Positions 43,448 to 52,308 of a DNA stretch of 64,000 bases are shown here, piece after piece. Both the position numbers and the translations under genes were made by a program. This DNA comes from Quadrisphaera granulorum (GTDB taxonomy: Bacteria; Actinomycetota; Actinomycetes; Actinomycetales; Quadrisphaeraceae): contig NZ_QGDQ01000025.1 of NCBI RefSeq assembly GCF_003149145.1, forward strand, positions 1-64,000, read 5' to 3'. Position 1 is the first letter of the stretch, and each line of letters begins with the position of its first letter. Under the pieces are notes generated by a model, which made no database searches, was not told the origin of the DNA, and was given only the letters and a program-made list of their open reading frames with translations.

Positions 43448-44446
43448 GTGCTCCACCACGACGCCGACCAGGTGCGCGCCGCCGTCTCGCCCGCCGATGC
43501 GGTGACCCTGCTCGGTGACGCGCTGCGTGCCGGCCTCGACCCGGCCGCCGACCCGCCCCGCACCAGCAGCCCCCTGGGCTCGGGCGAGCTGCTCACCATG
43601 CCCGCCAGCTCCGGACGCTGCGCTGGCGTGAAGCTGGCGGTCGTCGCCCCCGGCAACGCCGCCCGCGGCCTGGCGCGCATCCAAGGCCTCTATGTGCTCT
43701 TCGATGCCGACACGCTGGCGCCCTTGGCCACTGTCGACGGTCCTGCCCTCACCGGCCTGCGGACCGCTGCGACGTCGGTGGCCGCCGTGCTGCCCGCGCT
43801 GCGCCGCGGCGGCGCCGCAGCGGGCCCGCTGTCCGCGGTCGTCGTCGGCGGCGGTGTTCAGGGCCGGGCCCACGCCGAGGTGCTTGCCGACGTGCTCGGG
43901 CAGCCGGGGGAGCGCGGTCTGGCCCGAGTGGACGTCCTCGTCCGCCGCCCCGAGGCGCTGGCGCCCTCCGACGTGCTCCCGCCGGGGGTGCTCGGCAGCG
44001 TGCTGGGCTTGGGGACGGCGCCGGCGGTGTCTGCCCTGGCCCGCGCCGACGCGGTCTTCTGTGCAACCTCCGCGGCCGCACCGCTGTTCGACTCCGCCCT
44101 TCTGCGTGACGACGTCGTGGTGGCGGCCGTAGGGTCGCACGAGCGCGACCGCCGCGAGCTCGACGACGCCCTCCTGCGCCGCGCGACCGTGGTCGTGGAA
44201 GACCGGACCACCGCACTGAGGGAGGCTGGGGACGTCGTGATGGCGATCGAGGCCGGTGCGCTGGTCGAGGACGACCTCGTCACCATGTCCGACCTGCTGA
44301 CCGGTCGCTGTCCTGTGCCCGAGGGTGCCGTCGTTTTCAAGGGCACCGGCATGGCCTGGCAGGACCTTGTGGTGGCCGAGGCGGTGCACCGCCGGGCTGC
44401 CACGAGCTTGCCGGTGCCTGGCGAGGCCCGCCTGGTGGCCCGGTGA
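43448..44446 (+). CDS. Ornithine cyclodeaminase/mu-crystallin family protein
   Basis: A 332-residue NAD(P)-dependent enzyme. The Rossmann motif VVVGGGVQGRAHAEVL lies near residue 139. The conserved GVKLAVVAPGNAARGL and the C-terminal KGTGMAWQDLVVAEAV are typical of the OCD family. Members include ornithine cyclodeaminase and ketimine/pyrroline-2-carboxylate reductases. Next to cyclic-amide-degrading genes, a ketimine or pyrroline reductase role is as likely as cyclodeamination. GTG 43448 follows AGGACGG. The stop overlaps the GntR start (GTGA). Confidence 0.83.
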   Translation: MLHHDADQVRAAVSPADAVTLLGDALRAGLDPAADPPRTSSPLGSGELLTMPASSGRCAGVKLAVVAPGNAARGLARIQGLYVLFDADTLAPLATVDGPALTGLRTAATSVAAVLPALRRGGAAAGPLSAVVVGGGVQGRAHAEVLADVLGQPGERGLARVDVLVRRPEALAPSDVLPPGVLGSVLGLGTAPAVSALARADAVFCATSAAAPLFDSALLRDDVVVAAVGSHERDRRELDDALLRRATVVVEDRTTALREAGDVVMAIEAGALVEDDLVTMSDLLTGRCPVPEGAVVFKGTGMAWQDLVVAEAVHRRAATSLPVPGEARLVAR

Positions 44447-45171
44447 CGGTTCTGGAACCGCACGAAGCGGCGGTTCCCGCCTCGCCACCGGCTGAGGCGC
44501 GCCCTGCGGTGACCAGCGGGCCTGCCGGAGGGGGGCTACAGCTGGTGAGGCCCTCGTTGCGCGACCAGACGCTGCGCGTGCTGCGTCAGCGGCTGGTCAC
44601 CGGGGCCCTGGTGCCCGGCCGCATCTACTCGGTGACCGCGCTGGCCGCAGAGCTCGGGGTGTCGAACTCCCCGGTGCGCGAGGCGATGCTCGAGCTGCAG
44701 AACCAGGGTCTCGTGGAGGCGGTTCGCAACCGCGGCTTCTGCGTGGTCCAGCTGAGCCGGCGAGAGCGCGAGGACATCCTCCAGGTCCGGATGATGCTCG
44801 AGGTGCCCGCCATGGCGCAGCTCGCCGGGCGCCAGGAGTACTGGCGCGCCGACGCCGAGTTCACCCGCATCTCCGATGAGATCATCCAGGCCGCCGAGGC
44901 CAACGACCTGCTCGCCTTCCTCGACGCCGACCGGCGCTTCCACCTGGGACTGCTGCGGCTGCTCGGCAACGAGGCGCTCGTCGACGTCGTTGCCCTCATG
45001 CGCGACAGGACCCGGCTCTTCGCCGACCATGCCACCATCCTGCGCTCCGCCGAGGAGCATCCCGGCATCCTCGAGGCGCTGCGCCGCGCGGATCCCGTGG
45101 CGGCGTCGCAGCGCATGACCGAGCACCTCCATCACGTCATGGACGACTGGAGCGGCGACCCGCCGCAGTGA
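44443..45171 (+). CDS. GntR/FCD-family regulator
   Basis: A 242-residue regulator. The winged helix (SLRDQTLRVLRQRLVTGALVPGRIYSVTALAAELGVSNSPVREAMLELQNQGLV region, landmarks GALVPG and SPVREAM) is at about residues 33-88. The FCD ligand domain has the metal-site pattern with RRFHLGLL and HPGILEALR. GTG 44443 overlaps the OCD stop, so it is co-transcribed with it. It lies between the two copies of the GTAAT-containing operator block, so it probably controls both its own operon and the HyuAB-3/oligopeptide-importer operon. Confidence 0.87.
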   Translation: MTVLEPHEAAVPASPPAEARPAVTSGPAGGGLQLVRPSLRDQTLRVLRQRLVTGALVPGRIYSVTALAAELGVSNSPVREAMLELQNQGLVEAVRNRGFCVVQLSRREREDILQVRMMLEVPAMAQLAGRQEYWRADAEFTRISDEIIQAAEANDLLAFLDADRRFHLGLLRLLGNEALVDVVALMRDRTRLFADHATILRSAEEHPGILEALRRADPVAASQRMTEHLHHVMDDWSGDPPQ

Positions 45172-45304
45172 TGCCCAGGGGCAGGTCGGGAGGTGCCGGG
45201 TGCGCCGTCCCGCGGCCTGTCGTGCGCCCTGTCGTGCGCCCCGTCGAGCGCGCAGGAATCCAGGACGACTTCCCGCCACCCCCTGTTCACACCTCTAGTC
45301 GTAC

Positions 45305-45324
45305 GTAATGCTTTACCCACTACC
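45305..45324 (+). promoter_or_regulatory. Operator block before HyuA-3
   Basis: GTAATGCTTTAC (45305-45316) contains the perfect inverted repeat GTAA-N4-TTAC and continues into ACTACC. It matches the block before the OCD gene at 16 of 20 bases. It lies 26-45 bases upstream of the HyuA-3 ATG. The rest of the 178-base gap holds no gene. Confidence 0.5.
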
Positions 45325-45349
45325 GCGAACCACGGAAGGAGGGAGTGCC

Positions 45350-47428
45350 ATGAGTGCTCCCGCTCACCACAGGCTCGCCGTCGACGTCGGCGGCACCTTC
45401 ATCGACTACATCCTTCTGGACGAGCGCGACGGTTCCGTCGTCATCGACAAGCAGCCCGCCACCGCCAGCGCCCTCGCTGACGAGTTCGTCCGCGGCCTGC
45501 AGCGCCTCCCCGTCGCACCGAGCGAGCTGTCGATGTTCATCCACGGCACCACGGTCGCCCTTAACACCCTGGTGCAGGAACGTGGCGCCAAGACCGCCCT
45601 GCTCACCACCGCCGGCTTCCGCGACGTGCTCGAGCTGGGCCGCGCCGGTCGCCCCGCCATCTACGACCTGCGCTACCAGCCCGCCGAGCCTCTCGTGCCG
45701 CGCTACCTGCGCCGCGAAGTCACCGAGCGCACCGCCCCGGACGGCTCGGTCCTGATTCCGCTCGACCTGGACGCGGTCCGCACCGAGGTCGAGTTCCTCG
45801 CCGCCCACGGCGTCGAGGCCGTGGCCATCTGCTTCCTGCACTCCTACGCCAACCCCGCCCACGAGGCCGCCGTCGCCGAGCTGGTCCGCACCATGCTCCC
45901 GGGCGTCTCGGTGAGCGCCTCCAGCGAGCTGGTGCGCGAGTGGCGCGAGTACGAGCGCACCGCGACCACCGTGGCCAACGCCTACACGCAGCCGCTCTTC
46001 AGTCGCTACGCCGCCACCATCGACGCCCGCGTGTCCGAGCTCGGCTACGAGCACGGCATCGCGTTCATGCGGTCCAACGGCGGCGTCATGACCATCGCCG
46101 CTGCCGGCGGCCGTCCGGTGGAGACCCTCGGGTCCGGCCCGGCCGGCGGCGTCATCGGCGCCCACGCGCTGTCCCAGCGCACGGGCATCCGCAACATCGT
46201 GTGCGCCGACGTCGGCGGCACCACCTACGACGTCGCCCTTATCCAGGACGGCGAGATCGTCGAGCGGTCCCACACCGACATCGCGGGCCGCCCGGTCATG
46301 GGCTCGGTCATCGACATCGTGTCCGTGGGCGCCGGCGGCGGCTCGATCGCCTCCATCGACCCCACCTCCGGCAGCCTGCGGGTGGGCCCGGAGAGCGTCG
46401 GCGCCTCGCCCGGCCCCGCGGCCTTCGGGCTGGGCGGGGAGCTGCCCACCGTGACCGACGCCCAGGTGGTGCTCGGCCTGCTGGACCCCGACCGGTTCCT
46501 CGGTGGCCGCATGAAGCTCGACCGCGAGCGCGCGGAGACGGCGCTGAGCAAGCACCTCGGAGAGCACCGCGACCTCACGCACCTGGCGGGGGGCGTCATG
46601 GCGATCGCGCAGGCCAACATGGCCAACGCCATCCGCATCATGACCACGCAGCGGGGCCTGGACCCCCGCGGCTTCGCGATGCTGTCCTTCGGCGGCGGGG
46701 GAGGCCTGTTCGCCGCCGGAGTCGCGGAGGAGCTGGGCATCACCTCGGTGCTCGTGCCGCAGGCCGCCGCGGGCTTCTCAGCGTGGGGCATGCTCACCGC
46801 CGACTATCGCGAGGACGCCACCCTCACCCGCGTCTATGACGTCGACGCCACCTCGGCGCCCGACCTGCGCGACGCCTTCGCCGGTCTCGCCGAGCAGGCG
46901 CGGGCCTCGCTGGTCGCCTACGGCTTCGCGCCGGACGCCCTGCAGACGGCGTTCTCGGCCGACGTGCGCTTCCGCGGGCAGGACCACACCATCACCACGC
47001 CCGTGGAGCCGTCCTGGCTCGACGGTGGCGCGGCCGATCTCGTGGCCCACCTGCCCGGCGCCTTCGCGGCCCGCCACCGGCAGCGGTACGGGCACGGTGA
47101 GGACGGCGCCGCCGTCCAGGTGGTCACCCTGCGCTGCCGCGCGATCGCCCCGGTAACGAGCCCCCGCACTGTCGGCGTCTTCGCGGACACCCCCGCGCAG
47201 CCGGTGGCCCACCGCCGGATCTGGTTCCCCGCCACCGGCTGGGTGGAGCAGGTGCCGGTGTACGAACGCGAGCAGATGAGCGCCGACGACGTGCTGGCCG
47301 GCCCGTGCGTGCTCGACGAGTGGACCACCACCGTCATCGTGCCGCCGGGGTGGACCGCTGCCCTCGACGAGCACGGCACCGCGGTGCTCACCCACAAGCA
47401 GGACGACGACGAGAAGGCGGGTGCCTGA
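45350..47428 (+). CDS. HyuA-3, hydantoinase A/oxoprolinase family
   Basis: A 692-residue ATPase subunit. Motifs are AVDVGGTFIDYILL (Ile replacing the usual Thr of FTD), FIHGTTVALNTLVQERG, GSGPAGGVIGAHAL and CADVGGTTYDVALI. The ATG at 45350 is preceded by GGAAGGAGGGAG, a strong ribosome site; an in-frame ATG at 45308 lies inside the operator and is unlikely. First gene of a seven-gene plus-strand operon running to 56356. Confidence 0.91.
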   Translation: MSAPAHHRLAVDVGGTFIDYILLDERDGSVVIDKQPATASALADEFVRGLQRLPVAPSELSMFIHGTTVALNTLVQERGAKTALLTTAGFRDVLELGRAGRPAIYDLRYQPAEPLVPRYLRREVTERTAPDGSVLIPLDLDAVRTEVEFLAAHGVEAVAICFLHSYANPAHEAAVAELVRTMLPGVSVSASSELVREWREYERTATTVANAYTQPLFSRYAATIDARVSELGYEHGIAFMRSNGGVMTIAAAGGRPVETLGSGPAGGVIGAHALSQRTGIRNIVCADVGGTTYDVALIQDGEIVERSHTDIAGRPVMGSVIDIVSVGAGGGSIASIDPTSGSLRVGPESVGASPGPAAFGLGGELPTVTDAQVVLGLLDPDRFLGGRMKLDRERAETALSKHLGEHRDLTHLAGGVMAIAQANMANAIRIMTTQRGLDPRGFAMLSFGGGGGLFAAGVAEELGITSVLVPQAAAGFSAWGMLTADYREDATLTRVYDVDATSAPDLRDAFAGLAEQARASLVAYGFAPDALQTAFSADVRFRGQDHTITTPVEPSWLDGGAADLVAHLPGAFAARHRQRYGHGEDGAAVQVVTLRCRAIAPVTSPRTVGVFADTPAQPVAHRRIWFPATGWVEQVPVYEREQMSADDVLAGPCVLDEWTTTVIVPPGWTAALDEHGTAVLTHKQDDDEKAGA

Positions 47429-49232
47429 GGTGAACCAGCACAGCCGAGAGTCCGTCGACATCGTCAAGGCCGAGATCACGCGCAATGCGCTGCAGTCGGC
47501 CGCGGTGGAGATGAACACCACCCTGGTGCGCAGCGCCTACAACCCGCTGATCTTCGACGTGAAGGACTTCGGGGTGGGCGTCATGTCCGCCGACGGCGAC
47601 CTGTGGGCCGACGCCCCGGGCCTTCCCGTCTTCACCGGCGTCCTGCCTGCCAGCGTGAAGTCCGGGCTGGCGAAGTGGGGCCCCGACGGCATCCACGACG
47701 GCGACGTCTTCGTCGTCAACAGCCCCTACCTCAACGGCACCCACATCTCCGACACAGCCGTGTACATGCCCGTCTTCCACGGCGGGCGGCTGGTGGCCTT
47801 CACCGGGTCCATGGCGCACTGGGCCGACGTCGGTGGCATGAGCCCCGGCGGGTGGACGGTCAACTCCACCGAGATCTACCAGGAGGGCATCGCCTTCACC
47901 CACCAGCGGCTGCTGCGCCGCGGCGAGGTGAACGAGGACGTCTTCGACCTCATCGCCGAGAACATGCGCGTGCCCCACACGGTGATGGGTGACCTGTGGG
48001 CGCAGATCGCCACCGCCCGCACGGGTGCCGAGCGCGTGCAGCAGCTGTGCGACAGGTACGGCGCCGACGAGGTCGAGGCGCTCATGGCGCACGTCATCGC
48101 CAGCACCGAGCGGGCGCTGCGCCGCGAGGTCGCCGCCATGCCCGACGGCGTGCTGGAGACCGGCTTCCGGTTCGACTTCAGCGGCGTTGACCGCGAGGAG
48201 GTGCCGCTGGTACGCATCCGCACCACCATCAGCGGCGACCGCGTCGAGGTCTCCTTCGAGGGCACCTCGAAGCAGTCCTCCGGGCCCATCAACGCCGGCG
48301 AGCAGGCCGTGCGCGCCACCGTCGCCGAGGCGCTCAAGGGCGTGCTCGACCCGCTGGGCACCGCCAACCAGGCCCACCTGGAGCTGGCCGACATCATCTG
48401 GCCGAGCACCCCGTCGCTGGTCAACCCCGTCAAGCCGGCCCCGTGCGACTCCTACGGCTACCTCATGACCGGCGTCATCGAGACCATGCAGCAGTCGTTC
48501 GCCGAGGTCGCCCCCGACCGCGTGCGCGCCGGCGGCTACCAGATGGTCTCCACGTACGTGATGTCCACCCGCGGCGACGCCGAGGACGCCTACGTCTTCG
48601 CCGAGCCCGTGCAGGGCGGCCACGGCGCGTTCCCCGGCCACGACGGCGCCTGCATGATGTTCGTGACCGACGGTGACTGCTCCAACACCCCTGTCGAGGT
48701 GCTCGAGCTGCGCTTCCCCGTGCGCTGCGACGCCTTCGCCCTGGAGACCGCCCACTCCGGCGCGGGGGAGTTCCGCGGCGGCGCCGGCGTCCGGCGCGAC
48801 CTGCGCGTGCTGCAGACCGGCTCGATGACCAAGACGGCCTCGGAGAGCACGGTCGACCCGATCGCCCTCGGCGTTCGCGGCGGCCTCACCGGGGCCCCCA
48901 CGCACGTGGAGCTCGTCCACCCCGACGGCACCCTCGAGCGCGTCAGCGAGCGCATCGTCGACCGGCCCGTCGCCGTCGGCACCGTCGTCCGCCAGCGCAC
49001 GGGCGGTGGCGGTGGCTTCGGCGCCCCCGCCGCCCGCGACCCCCAGCGCGTCGCCTGCGACGTCCGCGACGAGCGGGTCACGCTCGAGCAGGCCCGCGAC
49101 CTCTACCGCGTCGCCCTCGTTCCCGGGACCCTGCCCGGCACCTGGGACGTCGACGCCGAGGCCACCGCCGAGCTGCGCGCCAGCGCCCGAGTGCACAGCG
49201 CCAGCGCCCGAGAGCGCAGCACCGGCATCTGA
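47421..49232 (+). CDS. HyuB-3, hydantoinase B/oxoprolinase family
   Basis: A 603-residue HyuB subunit beginning VDIVKAEITRNALQSAAVEMNTTLVRSAYNPLIFDVKDFG (landmark EITRNAL..MNTTLVRSAYN). It continues with DGDVFVVNSPYLNGTHISD and the C-terminal GAGEFRGGAGVRRDLRV and TGGGGGFGAPAARDPQ. GTG 47421 overlaps the HyuA-3 stop; GTG 47430 is an alternative. The last 20 residues are an Ala/Ser/Arg tail with SASARERS-type repetition. Works with HyuA-3. Confidence 0.9.
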   Translation: MPEVNQHSRESVDIVKAEITRNALQSAAVEMNTTLVRSAYNPLIFDVKDFGVGVMSADGDLWADAPGLPVFTGVLPASVKSGLAKWGPDGIHDGDVFVVNSPYLNGTHISDTAVYMPVFHGGRLVAFTGSMAHWADVGGMSPGGWTVNSTEIYQEGIAFTHQRLLRRGEVNEDVFDLIAENMRVPHTVMGDLWAQIATARTGAERVQQLCDRYGADEVEALMAHVIASTERALRREVAAMPDGVLETGFRFDFSGVDREEVPLVRIRTTISGDRVEVSFEGTSKQSSGPINAGEQAVRATVAEALKGVLDPLGTANQAHLELADIIWPSTPSLVNPVKPAPCDSYGYLMTGVIETMQQSFAEVAPDRVRAGGYQMVSTYVMSTRGDAEDAYVFAEPVQGGHGAFPGHDGACMMFVTDGDCSNTPVEVLELRFPVRCDAFALETAHSGAGEFRGGAGVRRDLRVLQTGSMTKTASESTVDPIALGVRGGLTGAPTHVELVHPDGTLERVSERIVDRPVAVGTVVRQRTGGGGGFGAPAARDPQRVACDVRDERVTLEQARDLYRVALVPGTLPGTWDVDAEATAELRASARVHSASARERSTGI

Positions 49233-49235
49233 ACC

Positions 49236-49281
49236 CCGCACCGGTCCGGCGCAGCCCCCCCGAGCCGCCGGACCGGTGCGG
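49236..49281 (+). terminator. 16-bp perfect hairpin between HyuB-3 and the binding-protein gene
   Basis: CCGCACCGGTCCGGCG (49236-49251) pairs perfectly with 49266-49281 around a 14-base loop. It starts 4 bases after the HyuB-3 stop. It probably attenuates or protects mRNA within the operon, since no new promoter is obvious before the binding-protein gene. Confidence 0.65.
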
Positions 49282-49345
49282 TCTCCACCGCGCCCCCCCA
49301 GCCAGACCCAGCCAGTTCTTCACGCACGCCCAGACCGGAGGACCC

Positions 49346-50992
49346 ATGGTTTCGTCCACCACCCGCCGCAGGCTCCGCGCCCGTCCTAGGGCTCTCGTAG
49401 CTGCAGCGGTCGCCGCCGTCGCGGTGCTCGCCGGCTGCACCGCCCAGGCGCCCGCCGACGGCTCCAGCTCCGGCTCGGGCACGTCCGGTGGCACCAAGCC
49501 GCTGAACGTTGCGTTCTCCGTGGCCCCCACCACCATCGACCCGGCCTCGGGCTGCACCCTCGATGACGCCCGTCTCACCATGGCGCTGTACGTGCAGCTG
49601 CTGCAGCCGGGGCAGACCACCGACAAGAACGGCGTCCCCTCGGTCGACCCGACCACGGCGGACCCCTACTTCGCCAAGAGCTACGAGGTCAGCCCCGACG
49701 GCCTCACCTACACCTTCACGCTGCAGGAGGGCTGGACCTTCCCCAGCGGCACGCCGATGGACGCCGAGGCGGTCAAGTACTCCCTGGACCGCACCACCGC
49801 GATCGGCGGCTGCGGCTCGGCGATCGTCAACGACCTCTACCTCTCGCCGACCCTCATCAAGCAGGTCACGGCGGTCGACCCGACCACGGTCACGGTGCAG
49901 CTGTCCACACCCGACCCCGACTTCCCGCTCGCCCTGGCCACGCCGGCCGGCTCGATCGTCGACCCTTCGGTGGTCGAGGCCAACGGTGGCATCACCGCCG
50001 GCAAGCCCAACGAGTGGATGGCCTCCCACGAGGCGGGCTCCGGCCCGTTCCGCCTGAAGTCCTTCGAGCCCGGCACCAAGGCCGTGCTGGAGAAGGACCC
50101 GAACTTCAAGGGCCAGCCGCCGGCCTCGGACGAGATCAACGTCAGCTGGGTCAAGACCGACTCGGCGATGCTCCTGCAGGTGCAGAACGGCGAGCTGGAC
50201 GTCGCCACGGGCCTGAGCAAGAACTCCGCGAAGTCGCTCGAGGGCGGTGACGCCACGCAGGTCATCGCCAGCACGGCGACGGCCAACATGCAGATGCTCA
50301 TGCCCAACGACAAGGCGCCCTGGGACAACGCCAAGGTCCGCGAGGCCGTCACCTACGCCATCCCCTACCAGGACATCCTCGACAACGTCCTCAAGGGCTA
50401 CGGCCAGCTGTACTACGGCCCGATCCCGCCGAGCATGCCCGGCTACGACGCCTCGGTGGCCGGCCCGCGCACCTACGACCTCGCCAAGGCCAAGCAGCTC
50501 ATGAGCGAGGCCGGCGTGAGCGGCCCGGTGGAGGTCACCCTCGACACCATCTCCGGTGACGCCAACCAGGCGTCCATCGCCACGATCCTGCAGAGCTCGC
50601 TGCAGCAGATCGGCATCACCGTCAAGGTCAACCCGCTCTCGGAGAGCGCGTGGGGCGAGGCGGTCTACGGCCAGAAGACCCAGGCCGCGCTGCGCCTGGA
50701 CGGGCCCGCCGTCTTCAACGCCGGGTACTACCTGTCCTACGACGAGCGCTGCGGAATCTCCTACAACACCGGCGTCATCTGCGTTCCGGGCAACGCGGCG
50801 CTGCTTGACACCGTCCGCACCAGCTCCGACGAGGCCGCCCGCACGCAGGCGCTGAACCAGCTGCAGGCCAACTGGGTGGCGGCCAGCCCCAAGGCGATCC
50901 TCTACCTGGACGCCACCGCGGTCGCCGTGAAGAAGGGCACCACCTACCTGTGGAACCCCATCACCGACATGCGGACCTGGAAGGCCGCCTGA
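49346..50992 (+). CDS. Oligopeptide-type ABC importer, substrate-binding lipoprotein
   Basis: A 548-residue family-5 binding protein. The signal peptide ends at lipobox VLAGC with acylated C31, followed by a Gly/Ser linker. The body has the SBP_bac_5 pattern LNVAFSVAPTTIDPA, YEVSPDGLTYTFTLQEGWTFPSGTPMDAEAVKYSLDR region and VREAVTYAIPYQDIL. The ATG follows GGAGGACCC. It feeds the two permeases and two ATPases downstream. Binding proteins of this group take peptides, opines, or small amide compounds; with HyuAB and amidohydrolase partners a modified peptide or cyclic amide is likely. Confidence 0.9.
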   Translation: MVSSTTRRRLRARPRALVAAAVAAVAVLAGCTAQAPADGSSSGSGTSGGTKPLNVAFSVAPTTIDPASGCTLDDARLTMALYVQLLQPGQTTDKNGVPSVDPTTADPYFAKSYEVSPDGLTYTFTLQEGWTFPSGTPMDAEAVKYSLDRTTAIGGCGSAIVNDLYLSPTLIKQVTAVDPTTVTVQLSTPDPDFPLALATPAGSIVDPSVVEANGGITAGKPNEWMASHEAGSGPFRLKSFEPGTKAVLEKDPNFKGQPPASDEINVSWVKTDSAMLLQVQNGELDVATGLSKNSAKSLEGGDATQVIASTATANMQMLMPNDKAPWDNAKVREAVTYAIPYQDILDNVLKGYGQLYYGPIPPSMPGYDASVAGPRTYDLAKAKQLMSEAGVSGPVEVTLDTISGDANQASIATILQSSLQQIGITVKVNPLSESAWGEAVYGQKTQAALRLDGPAVFNAGYYLSYDERCGISYNTGVICVPGNAALLDTVRTSSDEAARTQALNQLQANWVAASPKAILYLDATAVAVKKGTTYLWNPITDMRTWKAA

Positions 50993-50997
50993 CCCTC

Positions 50998-52308
50998 ATG
51001 AGCACTCCCGCCGAGGACGTGTGGCTCACCGGAGGCACCGTCTTCGACGCCACCGGCCGCGAGCCGTTCCGCGCCGACCTGCGGGTCAGTGCGGGACGGG
51101 TCGCCCAGGTGGTGCCCCTCGACCCGACCTCCCGGCCCGCGGACCGCCGCGGGCCGGGGGTGGCGGTCGAGGACGTCACCGGCGCCACCGTCATCCCCGG
51201 GCTCGTCGACGCCCACGCCCACGTGGGCATCCTGCGGCTGCACGGGCAGGCGGCGCTGCCGGCTCCCGTGCAGGCCGCGCTGGTCTTCGCGATCCTGGCC
51301 GACTCCCTCGCGCAGGGCTTCACCACCCTGCGCGACCTCGGCGGCGTGGACGGCGGGCTCGTGGAGGCCGTGCGCCGCGGCCTGGTGCCCGGCCCGCGGC
51401 TGCTGCCCAGCGGCCAGATCATCAGCCAGACCGGTGGCCACGGGGACTTCCGCGGCCACGTGCCCGCGGTCTCCAGCGCCACGGCGGGCTCGGGCGGCTG
51501 CGGCCACGCCCACGGGCAGAACCCGCCCACCGGAGCCGACGGCCTGACGCTGCCGATGCTCCTGGTCGACGGCCCCGACGCCGCCACCCGCGCCGCCCGG
51601 GAGCAGTTCCACCGCGGCGCCACCCAGCTCAAGGTGTTCGCCACGGGTGGGCTGCTCTCCCACGGCGACCCTCTCGAGGCGCCGCAGCTGTCGCAGGCGG
51701 AGCTGCGCGCCGTCGTCGAGGTCGCCGAGGACCGCGGCTCCTACGTCACGGCCCACGCGCACACGCCCCGCGGGCTGGCTCGCGCGGTGCGCGCCGGGGT
51801 GCGCTGCATCGAGCACGCCACCCTCGTCGACGAGGCGACCGTGGAGCTCATGGCCGCTCACGACGTCGCCGCCGTCGCCACCCTGACCGTCTCGGAGGTG
51901 CTCCGGGTGGACCCGGCCAGCCTCGGCGCGGGACCCGTCGACCCCGGCGACGCCGCCCGTCTGCGCGAGTCCGCCGCCCGCGCCATCGCCCTCCTGGAGA
52001 GCGCCGGCGTGCGGGTCGGCTGCGGCTCGGACCTCATCGGCGAGCGCCAGCACCGCCGCGGCTGGGAGGTGGCGCTGCACGCGCGCCTGTCCGGGGCGTC
52101 GGTGGCGCTGCAGCGCGCCACCCGCGTCAACGCCGAGATCTGCGGCATCGCCGACGAGGTCGGCACCCTCGAGGTGGGCAAGGCCGCCGACGTCGCCGTG
52201 TTCGACGGCGACCTGCTCGCCCACCCCGAGCTGCTCATGACCACCCGTCCCCGCCTGGTGCTCGCCGCGGGGGACGTCGTCTCGAGAGGGTCGGAGGTGC
52301 TCGCGTGA
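50998..52308 (+). CDS. COG1228-type metal-dependent amidohydrolase 2
   Basis: A 436-residue amidohydrolase homologous to amidohydrolase 1. The metal site has VDAHAHVGIL (HxH), lysine in QLKVFATGG, TAHAHTPRGL, CIEHATLVD and Asp in GCGSDLIG. Starts at ATG 50998, five bases after the binding-protein stop, with no clear ribosome site, so translation is probably coupled. The stop overlaps the first permease start (GTGA). It presumably hydrolyses the imported compound or the HyuAB product. Imidazolonepropionase itself is less likely because no other hut genes are present. Confidence 0.86.
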   Translation: MSTPAEDVWLTGGTVFDATGREPFRADLRVSAGRVAQVVPLDPTSRPADRRGPGVAVEDVTGATVIPGLVDAHAHVGILRLHGQAALPAPVQAALVFAILADSLAQGFTTLRDLGGVDGGLVEAVRRGLVPGPRLLPSGQIISQTGGHGDFRGHVPAVSSATAGSGGCGHAHGQNPPTGADGLTLPMLLVDGPDAATRAAREQFHRGATQLKVFATGGLLSHGDPLEAPQLSQAELRAVVEVAEDRGSYVTAHAHTPRGLARAVRAGVRCIEHATLVDEATVELMAAHDVAAVATLTVSEVLRVDPASLGAGPVDPGDAARLRESAARAIALLESAGVRVGCGSDLIGERQHRRGWEVALHARLSGASVALQRATRVNAEICGIADEVGTLEVGKAADVAVFDGDLLAHPELLMTTRPRLVLAAGDVVSRGSEVLA

